64,000 nt of DNA, taken from contig NC_090142.1 in assembly GCF_017916325.1 (NCBI RefSeq), positions 359,501 to 423,500 of the forward strand, in the 5' to 3' direction. How positions within the stretch are numbered: the first letter of the stretch is position 1; each line of letters opens with the position of its first letter. Positions 40,101 to 51,448 of the stretch are shown in pieces. The notes below the pieces were generated by a model. The model saw only the letters and a program-made list of their open reading frames with translations. It was not told the origin of the DNA and made no database searches. This DNA comes from Leishmania martiniquensis. Lineage: Eukaryota; Euglenozoa; Kinetoplastea; Trypanosomatida; Trypanosomatidae. The position numbers were made by a program, and so were the translations under genes.

Positions 40101-42383
40101 TAAAAAAAAAGGCACAGCCCTTTTCTCTTTCGTCAGCAGCCCTTCGCCCTCCCTTCCCCTCCCCCTTTACTGCAGAGCGTTCGCCACTCCCTACAAAGGA
40201 GCTTTCATCACGACTGTCGCCGTAAAGAAGGGCAGACGTGTGCGTGCTTCAGCTTTCCTCTTGATTTTCTTTGGCGTCGGCCCCCTTCCTCCCTCCCCTC
40301 CCTTGTTGCCTTCTCATTGATCCGGTACGCGTTTCCGCGCCCACGCTATTTTTTTGTGCCTCCCCACACAGGATTTCACCGCCCCTTTCTCTTTCAGCCT
40401 GCATCCATCCTCGCAGCGTTGGCTTCCTCTCTCTCTCGGATCTTATTTTGGTTGGTACACTACCCCCCTTTTTGAGGCATTTGTGTGCATGTGTAGTGCC
40501 GGCTGTGCATGAGTGCTGCTCTCTTCAACGCTTTCCACTCGCTCTCTCTCTGTGTGTGTGTGTGTTGATGAGTGGCACCTGCTCACACAGGTGATGGGCT
40601 CTTTGTTTTTCTATCTCGCGCACACACACACACACATACATATACATTTATGTGCATTGATGGACTGATTTCCTGTTGCTCCCTATTCTTTTTTTGGTTT
40701 CGCCTCCTCGCTTTGGGCTCCGCATCATCAGCATCAGCCGACGGCCTCCCCCCCTCTTCACATTTCTCTTCCTTCCACCTTTACCCCTCCCTGCGTTGCA
40801 GTTCGTTCATCGTGGGCCCTCCCTTCCCTTACTCCTCCTTGCTGCCTTTTTTCTTTGCCTTCCCTCTCTCTCTCTCCGCTCCCGTAGTTTGGCCTCGAGC
40901 GCCAACAGCGACGACAGCGCCGCGCACAGGCTGGCACTATTTGTGTGGGGAACTACTCCCTCTCATCCGGTCGCAGGGGCCCTGAGGAGACAGCTCTGTC
41001 GCGAACTATTCCTTGCGCAACTGTTATCGGGGGCCCTCCGGTCAAATCCGCCGCGTGCGGCTCACCGTCGCCAGCTGAGGTGAGGGGGCGTCCGCTTCTT
41101 TGGTTAGCGTGTGTGCACACTACGTCCACTGCAGCCTCTCTTCTTCGCCTCCCCCTCTCCTAATCGATTTCGGGCGGTGCTGACTATTCCTTTGCCGTCA
41201 TATTTCGTTCGCTCCGTTCTCTCCGTCTTATCCGCTCTTTCTCACGCGAGTGTACGTGCGTGCGTGCGGGAGCGTGCGTGTGTGCGTGTGTGTTGGGGAG
41301 GGCGTCCTGGCAAAGCGCTTTGCCGTTGCACCTGCGAATTTCGCAGCCGCTTCCCCCCCTTTTTTCGCTTCGTTGACTTTCGCCGTCCCCCCTTGGGACG
41401 GCTGCGACTTTTCGATTCTCTGCACTAATTCAGCGTCGGGCTGACTTCACCATTTTCTCTGCGTCTCTCTCTCACCTTTGCGGAGCGCCGCCTGTGTACA
41501 TTTAGTTTCTGCGCCGCTGATCGCAGCTCGCTTACCCTCCGCTTTTCCCTTTTCGTTCGGCATCTGTGCCCGGGGGTGTGCCCGGGCTCGCGTGTGGGCG
41601 CCTCCTCACTGTTTCTTTGTGAATCCCCTCTCTGCTCTATCCACGCCTCGTCAAATCTGACCTGCTCTTACGCCCATCACGTGCGTCTGCTTCTGTGTTG
41701 TTTATTCGCTCGTGTCTCGGGTGCGGGGTGACTGTCACGCCGATTGCGGACATATTCTCTTCGGGTACCTTTTTTTCTTTCCCTTTCTACTCCCTGCTTG
41801 GGTTGCGTCGGTGCGACGTGCACGTGCACACGCGTGTCTGAGTGTGTCTGCGAGTGTGTGTGTTCGTGCGCTTGCGTGACCCTCCACGCCACCTCTCCCC
41901 TCTTCTCTTTTCTTCACTCGCCCGATCTTTTTGGACTCTCGTCTGCACCCCTTCCGCGGCGAAAACAAATTCGCGAATTCTTTTTTCTTCTTTCTCCCTA
42001 TCGAGACGTCTCGTCAACACAGTGCGCGGCGTTCGATTTTTCTTTGTTTTCTGTATACGTTCTCACGGTGCGCATTCTGACATCTTGTCGCCTCGCCGCG
42101 CTGACTCGCCTCATCGCAATCGCCGCTCTTACGCGCGCATGTGACATCTTCGGGGTCATCCGTCTTGTTCTTATTGGCTGTCTTTCCTCCCTCTCCAGCG
42201 CAGCGCTTGAGGGAGGGAGGAAGAGAGTCACACACAGCGACCTGTCAGAGTCGCCTTGATCATCTGTGACGCCGTTGTGCATACCCCCTCCTTCGTGCGC
42301 TTTACGGTGCTTGCTGTCTCTCTTGGTGGCTTTGGTCGGCTGTGTGCGCTGAGCCCTCCCCTCCATCTTCGAACTTTTTCCTT

Positions 42384-42835
42384 CCTCGCGCTGCCTTGCT
42401 CTGCCGACCGCGGTGGCGTTGTGCTGCTGAGAGATGAAGGGGCGAATATCAGCCCGGCACGCCTTCACGTGTGTGGCGTCCGCGGCACTGGCGCTCGCGC
42501 TGCTCGCCCTGGCAGCGCATGGCGCCGCTGGTGCTGCTGCGGCCCCGACGACGGTGGCGACGACGCCGTCGCTGCCGCTGCTCGACGTGCCGTTCGAAGC
42601 GACGCCGCCGAGCCCTATTGCATGCGATACGCTGTTCATCTCCCGTGGAGGCGACTGCAGTGGCGCCACGACGGTGGGCGGCAGCGACACGATGAAGGGT
42701 AAGTGCGTCTTCAATGTGACGAGTGCGGAGCTGAACATTGACCTGTCAACGCCTGGCTACGCGGTGCCTGCGCTCTACTGGTGCAGCAGTGCACAGCGTG
42801 GCGAGTCGGTGGGCGCCCTTCAGATGAGCGTGGTG
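42384..42835 (+). repeat. identical 452-bp block at the 5' ends of surface genes 2 and 3, copy in gene 2
   Basis: Matches 50997-51448 without a difference that I can see. It starts 50 bases upstream of the ATG and covers the signal peptide and first module. Outside it the flanks are unrelated upstream and diverged downstream. Confidence 0.9.
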
Positions 42836-43338
42836 GCTGTGTCTCAGCCATTCTTGTTCGTCAACGTAGAGACGACTGTTGCCTTCAACGCCGCCACGCC
42901 AATCGGGGCGACCGTGGGTTTCTACGTGAACAGCATGTGCATCACGCCCCTGACGATCCCCAAGTCATTTACCGTCCCGGCCACCCGCAACGTCACCCTC
43001 ACGGCAACGGGCGCCGTCCTCATGTACCTATGCGCTACGGTCCCGTCCATCAACGCCTCCGTAACGGCACTCGGACTTCGAGGGGTCGTTGCAGGGGTGC
43101 ACCGCTACACCATACAGCCGACGACTGGGGTGCGCCATCGCACCATTGCGATGACATCAACGGCGACAAAAAATGCGAAGGTGGCGCTTTCTCGCGACCG
43201 CGATTGCGGCGCATTGGCGCAGCCTGCGCAGCTCGCGGCGCTGGATGAGCGCTTCCGCATGCGCATCGATGCTCCGGCTGGCACCTACTACTTCTGTGCT
43301 TCGATTGAGAGGGACATTTACACGCCGGCCGAGAGCAT

Positions 43339-43626
43339 CTTCACGGTGGTCGAGTACGACGTGCTGCCGCACGCCATGTACGCGACCCTGGCGACCCCGC
43401 TGACGTACGGCCTGGGTGCCATTGGCCTGGAGAAGCAGCTGGAGGTGGCGCTGTCGACGACGACGGGCTGCGATACAGGCTCGCTAGTGATTCCTTGGGG
43501 GGCATTGCTGTCGTGGGCGGTGCCCAAGGCGGGCACGTACTACGCCTGCGTGCGAGACCTTGGCGAGGCGAGCACTGCCGGGTACGCGTCCCAGGTCAAT
43601 GTCTCGCTCGCACCCACGCTGACGTT
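43339..43626 (+). repeat. 288-bp block shared by surface genes 2 and 3 (one base difference)
   Basis: Matches 51952-52239 except at 43373 (G here, A in gene 3; Ala versus Thr). It is bordered on both sides by clearly diverged modules. Shorter identical islands lie at 43092-43147 (gene 3: 51702-51757) and 43946-43997 (gene 3: 52556-52607). Confidence 0.85.
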
Positions 43627-44364
43627 CTCGAGCGACGCGGTCATCGGCGGCCTTCCGATCACGGCCACCCTCCACCACGCCAACGCGGAAACTGCGATGT
43701 TTGACGTGATGCTCTCCTACGAGGCCGACTGCGTCAGCACCTTCTCCGTTGTCCGCAAACCCACCGGCACCGCCACCGCCACGCTGCCCACCGCCTCTGC
43801 GCTGCAGGGCAACGTGACGTACTGCGTATCGAACCCGCTCGTCACGGATAAGGACTTGAGTGCTGCCAGGTACGTGATTGGCACGTTGCCGACACGGCAT
43901 TACCGTGTGGGCCACGGCGCATTGCGTGTCGATTCGGCACTGCGCATCGTACTGGACAGCGAGGTGCTGCTTGCAAGGGGGACGTCTGTGGTGCTCGTAC
44001 CGCAAGCCCGCGTGGGCTCCTGCGCTGAATCGATGGCCATTGCAGCCGCCGTTGGTGAAGAGAGCGGCATGATGGCGTTCACCGTGTCGGGCACGGCGGC
44101 GATACTGGCGCCTGTGGTCTTCACAAAGGATGCTAAGTGGCTCCTGTGCTTGCAGCCTGGTGACGGCAGCCAGCTCGATTACGTCGAGCTGCGCACGCTT
44201 CAGATCCACAGAACGCGCGCACAGCTCTCCGCCGACACCATACTCGCTCACGTCGAGACGCTGCTATTTGTTTCCGGGGTCGAGAGGGACTACAACGTGG
44301 CCGTGACGTCCAGCAGCGCGTGTAGACCGTCCATGGTGTTGATCGCCACCGGCACTTCAAAAAG

Positions 44365-47300
44365 CGGCATCGTGACGCTGAACGTGCAGGCCGCCTCGGC
44401 CGGGGTGCTGCTTGTGTGCGTGGGGTACCCCACGGCGTCGGAGTCGTCGGATACTGTGGGCGTGGAGTACGCCCGCGTCGCTGACTTTCAAAGCGCTGTG
44501 GCCCGCGTGTACCCGAGCACTGCGTACGTGAGCGAAGTGACAACGCTGCGCTTCGCTGGGATCGGCGGCATGTCGCTGGAGGGCTGCTACGCTTTCTTCC
44601 TGCCCGGCGCGGCGGTGTGCGGCGAGCCCGGCGCGGCGGCGTTGAGGTGGCGGCTGAACGGACCGGACGGGACGTCGGCTGTGTCGTACGGGACGGTGGA
44701 TGGCAGCGCACTGGGGCGGGGCGCCGTGTACCGCGTGTGCGTGGGGCGGTCTGTTGGCGGCGGCTTCTGCGACGCGGGCGTTGTGGCGGCGGTGGAGGCG
44801 CCGACGGTGTCGACGGACCCGCCGGTGCCGGTGCGCGGGCTGCCCGTGCAGCTGTGGCTGCCGCCGAGCTTCACGAGCACCGCCGCTGTGACGTTTTACG
44901 TCGTGGTGGGCGGTAACGTGACGTGCAGCGGCGACCTGAGCGGGGTGGATGTGTACGGAAGCGGCCCGGTGGACCGTGCGAGCGGTGCTGCCGCCGCGTT
45001 CGTGGCGCCTGCGCGCGCGAGCGGCGCGAGGGTGGCGCGCGTGTGCGTCGGGTCGAACGAGAGCCTTGTCTCGGAGAGCCTTGGCTACGCGCTTGGCGCG
45101 ACGCTGCAGCTGGAGCAGTTCCACACGTCGATGGTGTACCTGCAGCGCGGCGTGCCGAACGTGCTGTCTGGCGCGCCGATGGTCTCTGCGGGGTCGCTGT
45201 ACGTTGTCGCGTGCAACGGCGCGGAGTGCAGCGCTGACGCCGCCGACGGGGTGTGCCGTGCAAAGATGTCGCAGGGCGCGACGAGCTCGGCGACGGTTGC
45301 GCTGGATGTGCCGCTAGGGCGGTATCTGCTGTGCCAGCGCGCGACGATGGGCACGGTGACGCCGGTGGTGGGCTCGAACACGACGGTGGAGGTGGTGGAG
45401 CCGTTCCGGATGAGCACGTCGGCGAACACGTCGAACCTGCGCCTGCACGTGCCGTTTGGCGTGGCGATGTCTGGCGGCCCTTCTAAGTCAGGAGCGCGCG
45501 CCGCGAGCACGTACACGGTGGTGGTGCAGCCGGCGTCTACTCCGTGCGGCGAGAGCGCTGCGGAGTCGCAGCGCTTTGTCATTGGTGGCGGCACCACGCA
45601 GATTACCATCACGGACATCGAGCCGGTGCAGGACATCCGATTCTGCGTACAGCCGTCAGCAGTAGACAGCTTCGAGGTGCTGACTGGGACGCTGCGGCAC
45701 TACATGGCGCCTGCCGCTGTGATCGGCGACCGTGCGACGACGCTGGTGTCTGGCGGTGTGCGGAGTGGCGCCACAGCGGTGCTGTCGCGCACGGCGGACT
45801 GCCTCGGAGTGGTGGTGGGCGGCGAAGCTGCGCCGATTGTGGACGCGAGGGTGACGTTCACTGTGGCGTCGTGCGGCGCGAACGCGGCGCTGACGTCGCT
45901 GTACTACTGCGAGAGTGCTCGCGGGGGCGGGCTCGCGTCCCGCGGGGTTGTTGGGCTGCTGCGGTCGAGCGGGTGCAGCGGGGGCGCTGGTGCGAGCATT
46001 GCTGCGGTGGATGTTGCGCCTGGTGCTGCGATCGGTAGCTTTGGGATCGACTCGGCGTACCTGGCGAGCCCGCGGCTGTGTGCGTCGTCCGACTGCGGTG
46101 CGCTGCTGGACGCTGCCGTGGCGCGCGTCGGGTACGCGCCCGGCGTCGACGAGGACGCCGTGTTCCACGTGTGCGCCGTGCTTGTGGGCGACGCGAGCGT
46201 GATGTTCACGACTGCGCGCCCGACGCTGCGCGTTGCGAACTGGGTGCTGTCGCCGACTGCTGCCTTGAGCCGGTACAACGAGACGCTTGGCGCCGCTGCT
46301 GGTGTGGCGCTGCGCGTGGACTACGCGACGCCGTCGAGCGAGACGTTCATGAGCACCGCGCGCGACTGCCGCGTGCGGACGGCGAGCGCTACGGGGCTGA
46401 GCAGCGCGTCGAGGACGACGACGTACCGCACGACGGGGTGCGCGGGCTCGTGTACGTGTGCACGGTTGCGCCTCTGAGCGGGGAGACGGTGGCTGTGGCT
46501 GCGTTCCTGTCGGTGACGCCGCCGGCTGTGCGGCGTGTGTCGCCTGCTGTTGTGCGCGGCGGCGAGTACGGCGCGACGCTGGTGGTAGACGGTGTGCCGC
46601 CGCTGTACTCGATGGTGCCTGGCGCGGACAGCGGGTACACGTACAGCTCCTACTACACGAGCAGGAGCCGCGCGGTGTACCTGTCTGCGGACGCGTGCTC
46701 GAGCGTGCTTGCGGGGACGAGCGCGGCGACGGTGACGCCGAGCGGGAGCGTGTCTTTTGCGACGGCGGACATTGCGGCGAGCGTGAGCGCTGTAGCTCTG
46801 TGCGCGGGGACTGCTGCTGGGCCGGCGGTTGTGCTGTCTGGCGTGACTGTTGCGCGCGGCAAGGTGTACCCGACGGTGCTGGTGTCTGGGGCACTGGGCG
46901 CGCCGGTCTTCATCCCCAGCGTCAAAGGCGCCACGGTGCAGCTGAGCGCGTCGGCGAGCGGGTGCGGGTCTGTTGCCGGGATGCCGAGCTTCACGACGGA
47001 CGCGGAGGGCTACGGCGCTGTGGACCTTGTGGGCGGCGACGGCGGCGCGCTTGCGGTGGGCACGTACACGCTGTGCTACGCCGATGCTGCTGCGCGCGCC
47101 GTTGTGGCGCTGGAGTCGGTGGCGCTTGTGCGTGCGTCGTACTTCGACGTGCGCGGGACGACGTTCGTTGTTGGGGTCGCGAGCAGGATGCTGCTGCTGC
47201 AGGACCTGACGAGCGCGGCGCTTGTGCCCGGGTTCAGCACTGTGCGCAACTGCACGTCTGTGTCGAGCGAGCAGGGCGCGTGGGCTGCTGTGACGAGCAC

Positions 47301-47792
47301 GTCTGTGTCGGTGACTGCGGCGAGCGTGTACACGGCGGGGCTGTACCTGTGCGCGCGTGCGCCGGTGAACGGGACGCTTGTCGCGCTGCCCGGGCGGTGG
47401 GCCGAGGCGCGGGGCGTCCAGTTTGTTGCGTCCTCGATCCAGCTGCCGTCTGCTGGGTGGGACGTGTGCACGACGTACACGCTGGACCAGTGCTACCCGC
47501 CGGGCGCGAGCGTGAGCAGCGCGACGTCGGTGCTTGCTGTGGCGTACGGGGACTGCTGCAGCGCGTCGAGCCGGAGCGCGGTTGTGGGGGAGGCGAGCAT
47601 GGCGAGCGGGACGTGCGAGCTGAGGCTGGACTACGACAAGGTGTCCGCGCACCCCCCGGGGTCGACCTACCACGTGTGCGTGTGGGACACCGCGGACGAC
47701 TCTGTGTGCACGACTGTGGGCGAGGCGCGCGTGCGCACGAACTGCACGTCCGGTGGCGGCGCTGGCCGCGGACTGAGCCGCGGCGCTGTGGC
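44365..47792 (+). repeat. 3.4 kb block shared by surface genes 2 and 3, copy in gene 2
   Basis: Matches 52978-56406. Differences that I see by eye are the missing G at 46435-46438, A at 46926 (silent) and A at 47323 (Ser; Gly in gene 3). It covers about 12 modules and ends just inside the transmembrane segment, where the sequences become unrelated. Confidence 0.88.
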
Positions 47793-48327
47793 AGGTGTTG
47801 TGATGGCGTGCGTGACGCTAAGCTGCAGCTCGCTCAGTCTGCTCCTGTGGTGCTTCTGCTGCCGCCGCAAGGAAGCCGTGCCGGCGGCGGGCTTCGTGGT
47901 TGATGTCTCGGGTGACTCCTCCCGTTCCTTGAAGCCCTGCGAGGTGCCCTCATCGCAGTTCCGCTGCGCTGTTGGCTCCCCTGTAGCCTCTTGCAGAAGC
48001 GGGAGGTGCTCAACATCGACGATGCTGACGGAGGTGACGCTGGCAGTGAATCCTCTAATGGTGACCGCTGCGTACAATAGCGGAGCGGCATTGCTTCCCG
48101 ACGACCTCCCAATCATTCCTGTGACTCTCGATGATAAGATAAGGACCGTGCCGAAGCTGGAGTGGGAGCACCGCCGGCGCTTGGCGGCACGCGAGGGGGA
48201 GGCCCGGCGTGTGCTACGGCGCCATCTGGAGGCGACGCTGCAAGAGGCGAAGGCCAAGGCAGCGATTGGGTTCATGGCTGGCAGGCACCCTATGGAGGGG
48301 GCGTGGGATGAAACGTTTTGTGAATGA

Positions 48328-51046
48328 GCGTCAGCGTGCGCCTGCGGCTCGCGGGTTATGTGGCGCAGGAGCGTGGCAAATGGGGCCACGGTGTGCGGCC
48401 GCGCTCAGGAGTACGTTAAGGCGGCCTTGCGCGCATGGAGCGTGTGTGGGTGTCGTGGCCGCTGCGGACTTGCTCTCCGTGTGCTCGTGTGTCTCCGTGT
48501 GTGCGCGTCTCGTCTGAAACGGGACAGCTTCCCTCGGCAGCGTTTTTTTTTTCGCCACTCACTGCTGTCCTCACCGGAAGGTGGAGGGGTGAGGGAAAGG
48601 GGGGGCGGAGGCTGAGACTCAGGCAGACCGTATATATATATATGTATGTGTGTGGGGGAGGGGGGGAGCGGTGGCCGGGGAGCTGCCAGCGAATGCCGTT
48701 TCGTCGAAGCCTTTATGTTTTGGTGTACGTGTCCTCGTGTGCTCCACGATGTCGGGTGGAGGGTGTGAGGGGCGCGCGTCTCAGCGGCGCCGCCTTTCGC
48801 CCCCTCGTCCTCGCCGCATGGGCGTTGGTGATGGACTCACTGCTCTTCGTGCCCACTTATGAGGTGCCGCCGAGCGGCATGCGCCCCACTTTCTCCCGCA
48901 AGGCCGCCCGCTACCTGTCCCCCTCGTCACCAGTGGTTCGATCCGCTTCTTTTTTCGAGCCGCCCTGTGTGGGTTCATGTCTCTCTCTCCACTGCTCATG
49001 AAATCTGTACGCCTGCCGGTGCGTCGACGCAGTTGAATTCGCCACAACTGTCACGTCAGCGTCTACGAAACTGCACGAAGGAGGACGCTTACCCACCACG
49101 TATACCCACGCAATCAGCGAGAGGGGAGGGGGCGGAGGAGTTGTGTATGCGGGTACGAGAGAAAGTGTTGCCGCAGTAACGGAAACAAGAGCGCACAGCG
49201 CAGCTGTGTCGCTTCCCTCCCCCTTCCTCTCCTCTCCACCGCCACAGCTTGCACACACGGTGACAGTAGGAGGGAGGGAAGAGAAAACAGCAACGGGCCC
49301 CATTCTCATCTCCGAGCCGGTGGCTGCGTTCGCAGCTCCCTAACCCCCCCCCCCCATCCTAGTCCCTTCCGCTGCTACGTCCTTTCCTCTCCTCTCACCC
49401 CTCCTCTCTCGAATCGGGTGGGCACTACACCTCCCCACCCCCGCCCCCCGCGGCACATACACACGCACACATATGCGCATCATCTACGCATGTATGCTTA
49501 CATACGCTGAAAGTGGCAAAGGACGGCAGCCGTGCGTACCGCGCCGATTTTCAGTGGCGCCGCTTCTCTTCTTCATTCTTACGTTCAACTTTCACTTCAC
49601 TTTGTGTGCCATTTAGTGCCCAAGCGGCATCTGACTTAGCCGCCGAGTGCGAGCGTGTTTGTGAGTGAGCGAGGAAAAGGGCGAGCCGGCTAGGCGGCGA
49701 ACGATTGTCGGAGGAAAGCGCGCGGGGAGGGGGAAGTTCTGTGCTTCTGCGCTTGTGCCTACGACCCTTGCCCCCCTTTTTCCCTTTGGTGCGACTTGAG
49801 ACAGCAGCGACGTAGCCGTCGACCACCTCTTCTTCGCTTGTCATCCGCGTCTACTGCCTCGCGCGACTCGCATACACCACTCCCACAGCTCTGAGCACGC
49901 ACAGCCACGTGCTCGCGCGGATTTCACCTCCCCCTCCCCCCAAAGTAAGCGCGCGGTGCACACCTGTGCGTATGTCTTCTCCCCTGTTACCCGAGTGACT
50001 TTTTTCTTTGGTGTATTCTTTTGGTGTGCGGTCGGACATCGGCCACTGAGACACTTAACCCATCCATTGCATTCACCGTGTGCGTGCGTGTGTCTGTAAG
50101 CTGTCTTGTGCTGCCTTTCTCGCCCACATACGCCACCTAACGTCCATCCTTCCATTCGTTGACTCGCTCACCATCCTCTCCCCCTCTCTTCCCCTCGACG
50201 TAACAGAAACGATTACTGTTGCCAATAACAGATCTGCTCTCTTTCTTCTTCCCTTTCTCTTCCTGCGCGTTTTTGCCTCAGCGCACGTGTGCGCATCTGT
50301 GACTGCTCGACGGAGCGCTGCGCTCGTTTCGAGCGTCGCTGGTGTGGCTGCGGCGCCCTACTCCGACGAAGCGCTCTGGCCGTGCTGCTCTGTTGGGTCG
50401 CTTTACCTTGTGCCTATTTCAGCCCTCTTTTCTCTGCTTTCGAGTGCATTTCTTCTCCGCGCGTGACTCTCTATCTTTTTTGTGTGCGCGCTATTCTTGG
50501 CGGCTGCATCTTTTCCCAATCTTTTGCCTGAGTGCGCAGGGGCCTCCGTGTGTAAGTGTGCATGTATGTGCCTCGTCTCCTCTCCCCCTCCCCTCGTTTA
50601 CCCTCGTTGTCGTTGGCTCTCTCTCTCTTTCTTCCTCTTGGCGCTGGCCGTCTCTTGTCCGTGGCGGGGGCCCCTGTCGCTTCCCCACCGCATCATCCTC
50701 GTCACGCCGCCGACTCACTCACCTGTGCGGACGCTCCTCCCCCGCTTCATCCATTGCGCGCACTTGCCCGCGCGTTTGCGCGCTTCGCGTAGCTGAAGTC
50801 TACTCTGCACAGCGCCGCACGCGAGAAGCCGCTGCGTTCGTCTGCGCATCTGTGCTTGGGTGGGCACTCGATCGCTTTCGATACCACAGGCTCTCACCTT
50901 TGCTGCCTCCGCCTCCCGTTCGCTTGCCCGCGCAGCAGCCACACAGCAGCTGCACCGCCTTCTCGCCCTTCGGCCGCGTCGCGTCGCTGCCGTCTCCCTC
51001 GCGCTGCCTTGCTCTGCCGACCGCGGTGGCGTTGTGCTGCTGAGAG
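48328..51046. other. 2.7 kb gap between surface genes 2 and 3, no gene seen
   Basis: Pyrimidine tracts, an AT microsatellite (about 48630-48642) and C/G runs (for example 49344-49356). Pyrimidine tracts at about 50576-50640, followed by AGs, are candidates for the gene 3 splice acceptor. The final 50 bases are identical to the gene 2 flank. Confidence 0.6.
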
Positions 51047-51448
51047 ATGAAGGGGCGAATATCAGCCCGGCACGCCTTCACGTGTGTGGCGTCCGCGGCA
51101 CTGGCGCTCGCGCTGCTCGCCCTGGCAGCGCATGGCGCCGCTGGTGCTGCTGCGGCCCCGACGACGGTGGCGACGACGCCGTCGCTGCCGCTGCTCGACG
51201 TGCCGTTCGAAGCGACGCCGCCGAGCCCTATTGCATGCGATACGCTGTTCATCTCCCGTGGAGGCGACTGCAGTGGCGCCACGACGGTGGGCGGCAGCGA
51301 CACGATGAAGGGTAAGTGCGTCTTCAATGTGACGAGTGCGGAGCTGAACATTGACCTGTCAACGCCTGGCTACGCGGTGCCTGCGCTCTACTGGTGCAGC
51401 AGTGCACAGCGTGGCGAGTCGGTGGGCGCCCTTCAGATGAGCGTGGTG
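50997..51448 (+). repeat. identical 452-bp 5' block, copy in gene 3
   Basis: Partner of 42384-42835; identical as far as I can see. Confidence 0.9.

Larger units (their letters stand above)
34587..42433. other. 7.8 kb gap between surface genes 1 and 2, mostly non-coding
   Basis: Pyrimidine tracts, CA/TG/TCTG repeats and AT runs (about 35032-35042, 39800-39835) dominate. The only coding-like piece is the broken ORF at 36770-37177. The region is much longer than the 2.7 kb gap between genes 2 and 3. The last ~50 bases (42384-42433) are identical to the 5' flank of gene 3. Confidence 0.6.
42434..48327 (+). pseudogene. giant modular type I membrane protein, array member 2, frameshifted
   Basis: Same architecture as members 1 and 3: signal peptide (about 1-33), 18 modules with the two-cysteine pattern, a transmembrane helix (VVMACVTLSCSSLSLLLWCF, about 47800-47859) and a short ~155-residue tail rich in Arg/Glu/Ala (HRRRLAAREGEARRVLRRHL). 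The full frame would be about 1960 residues. A run of four Gs at 46435-46438 is five Gs in the other two genes (31484-31488 and 55048-55052). The one-base loss shifts the frame, so the continuous ORF ends at 46477 after 1347 residues, with about a dozen new residues and no membrane anchor. Coding resumes in the +1 frame to 48327. It may be a sequencing error in a G run, a true pseudogene, or a gene for a secreted short form. Confidence 0.85.
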
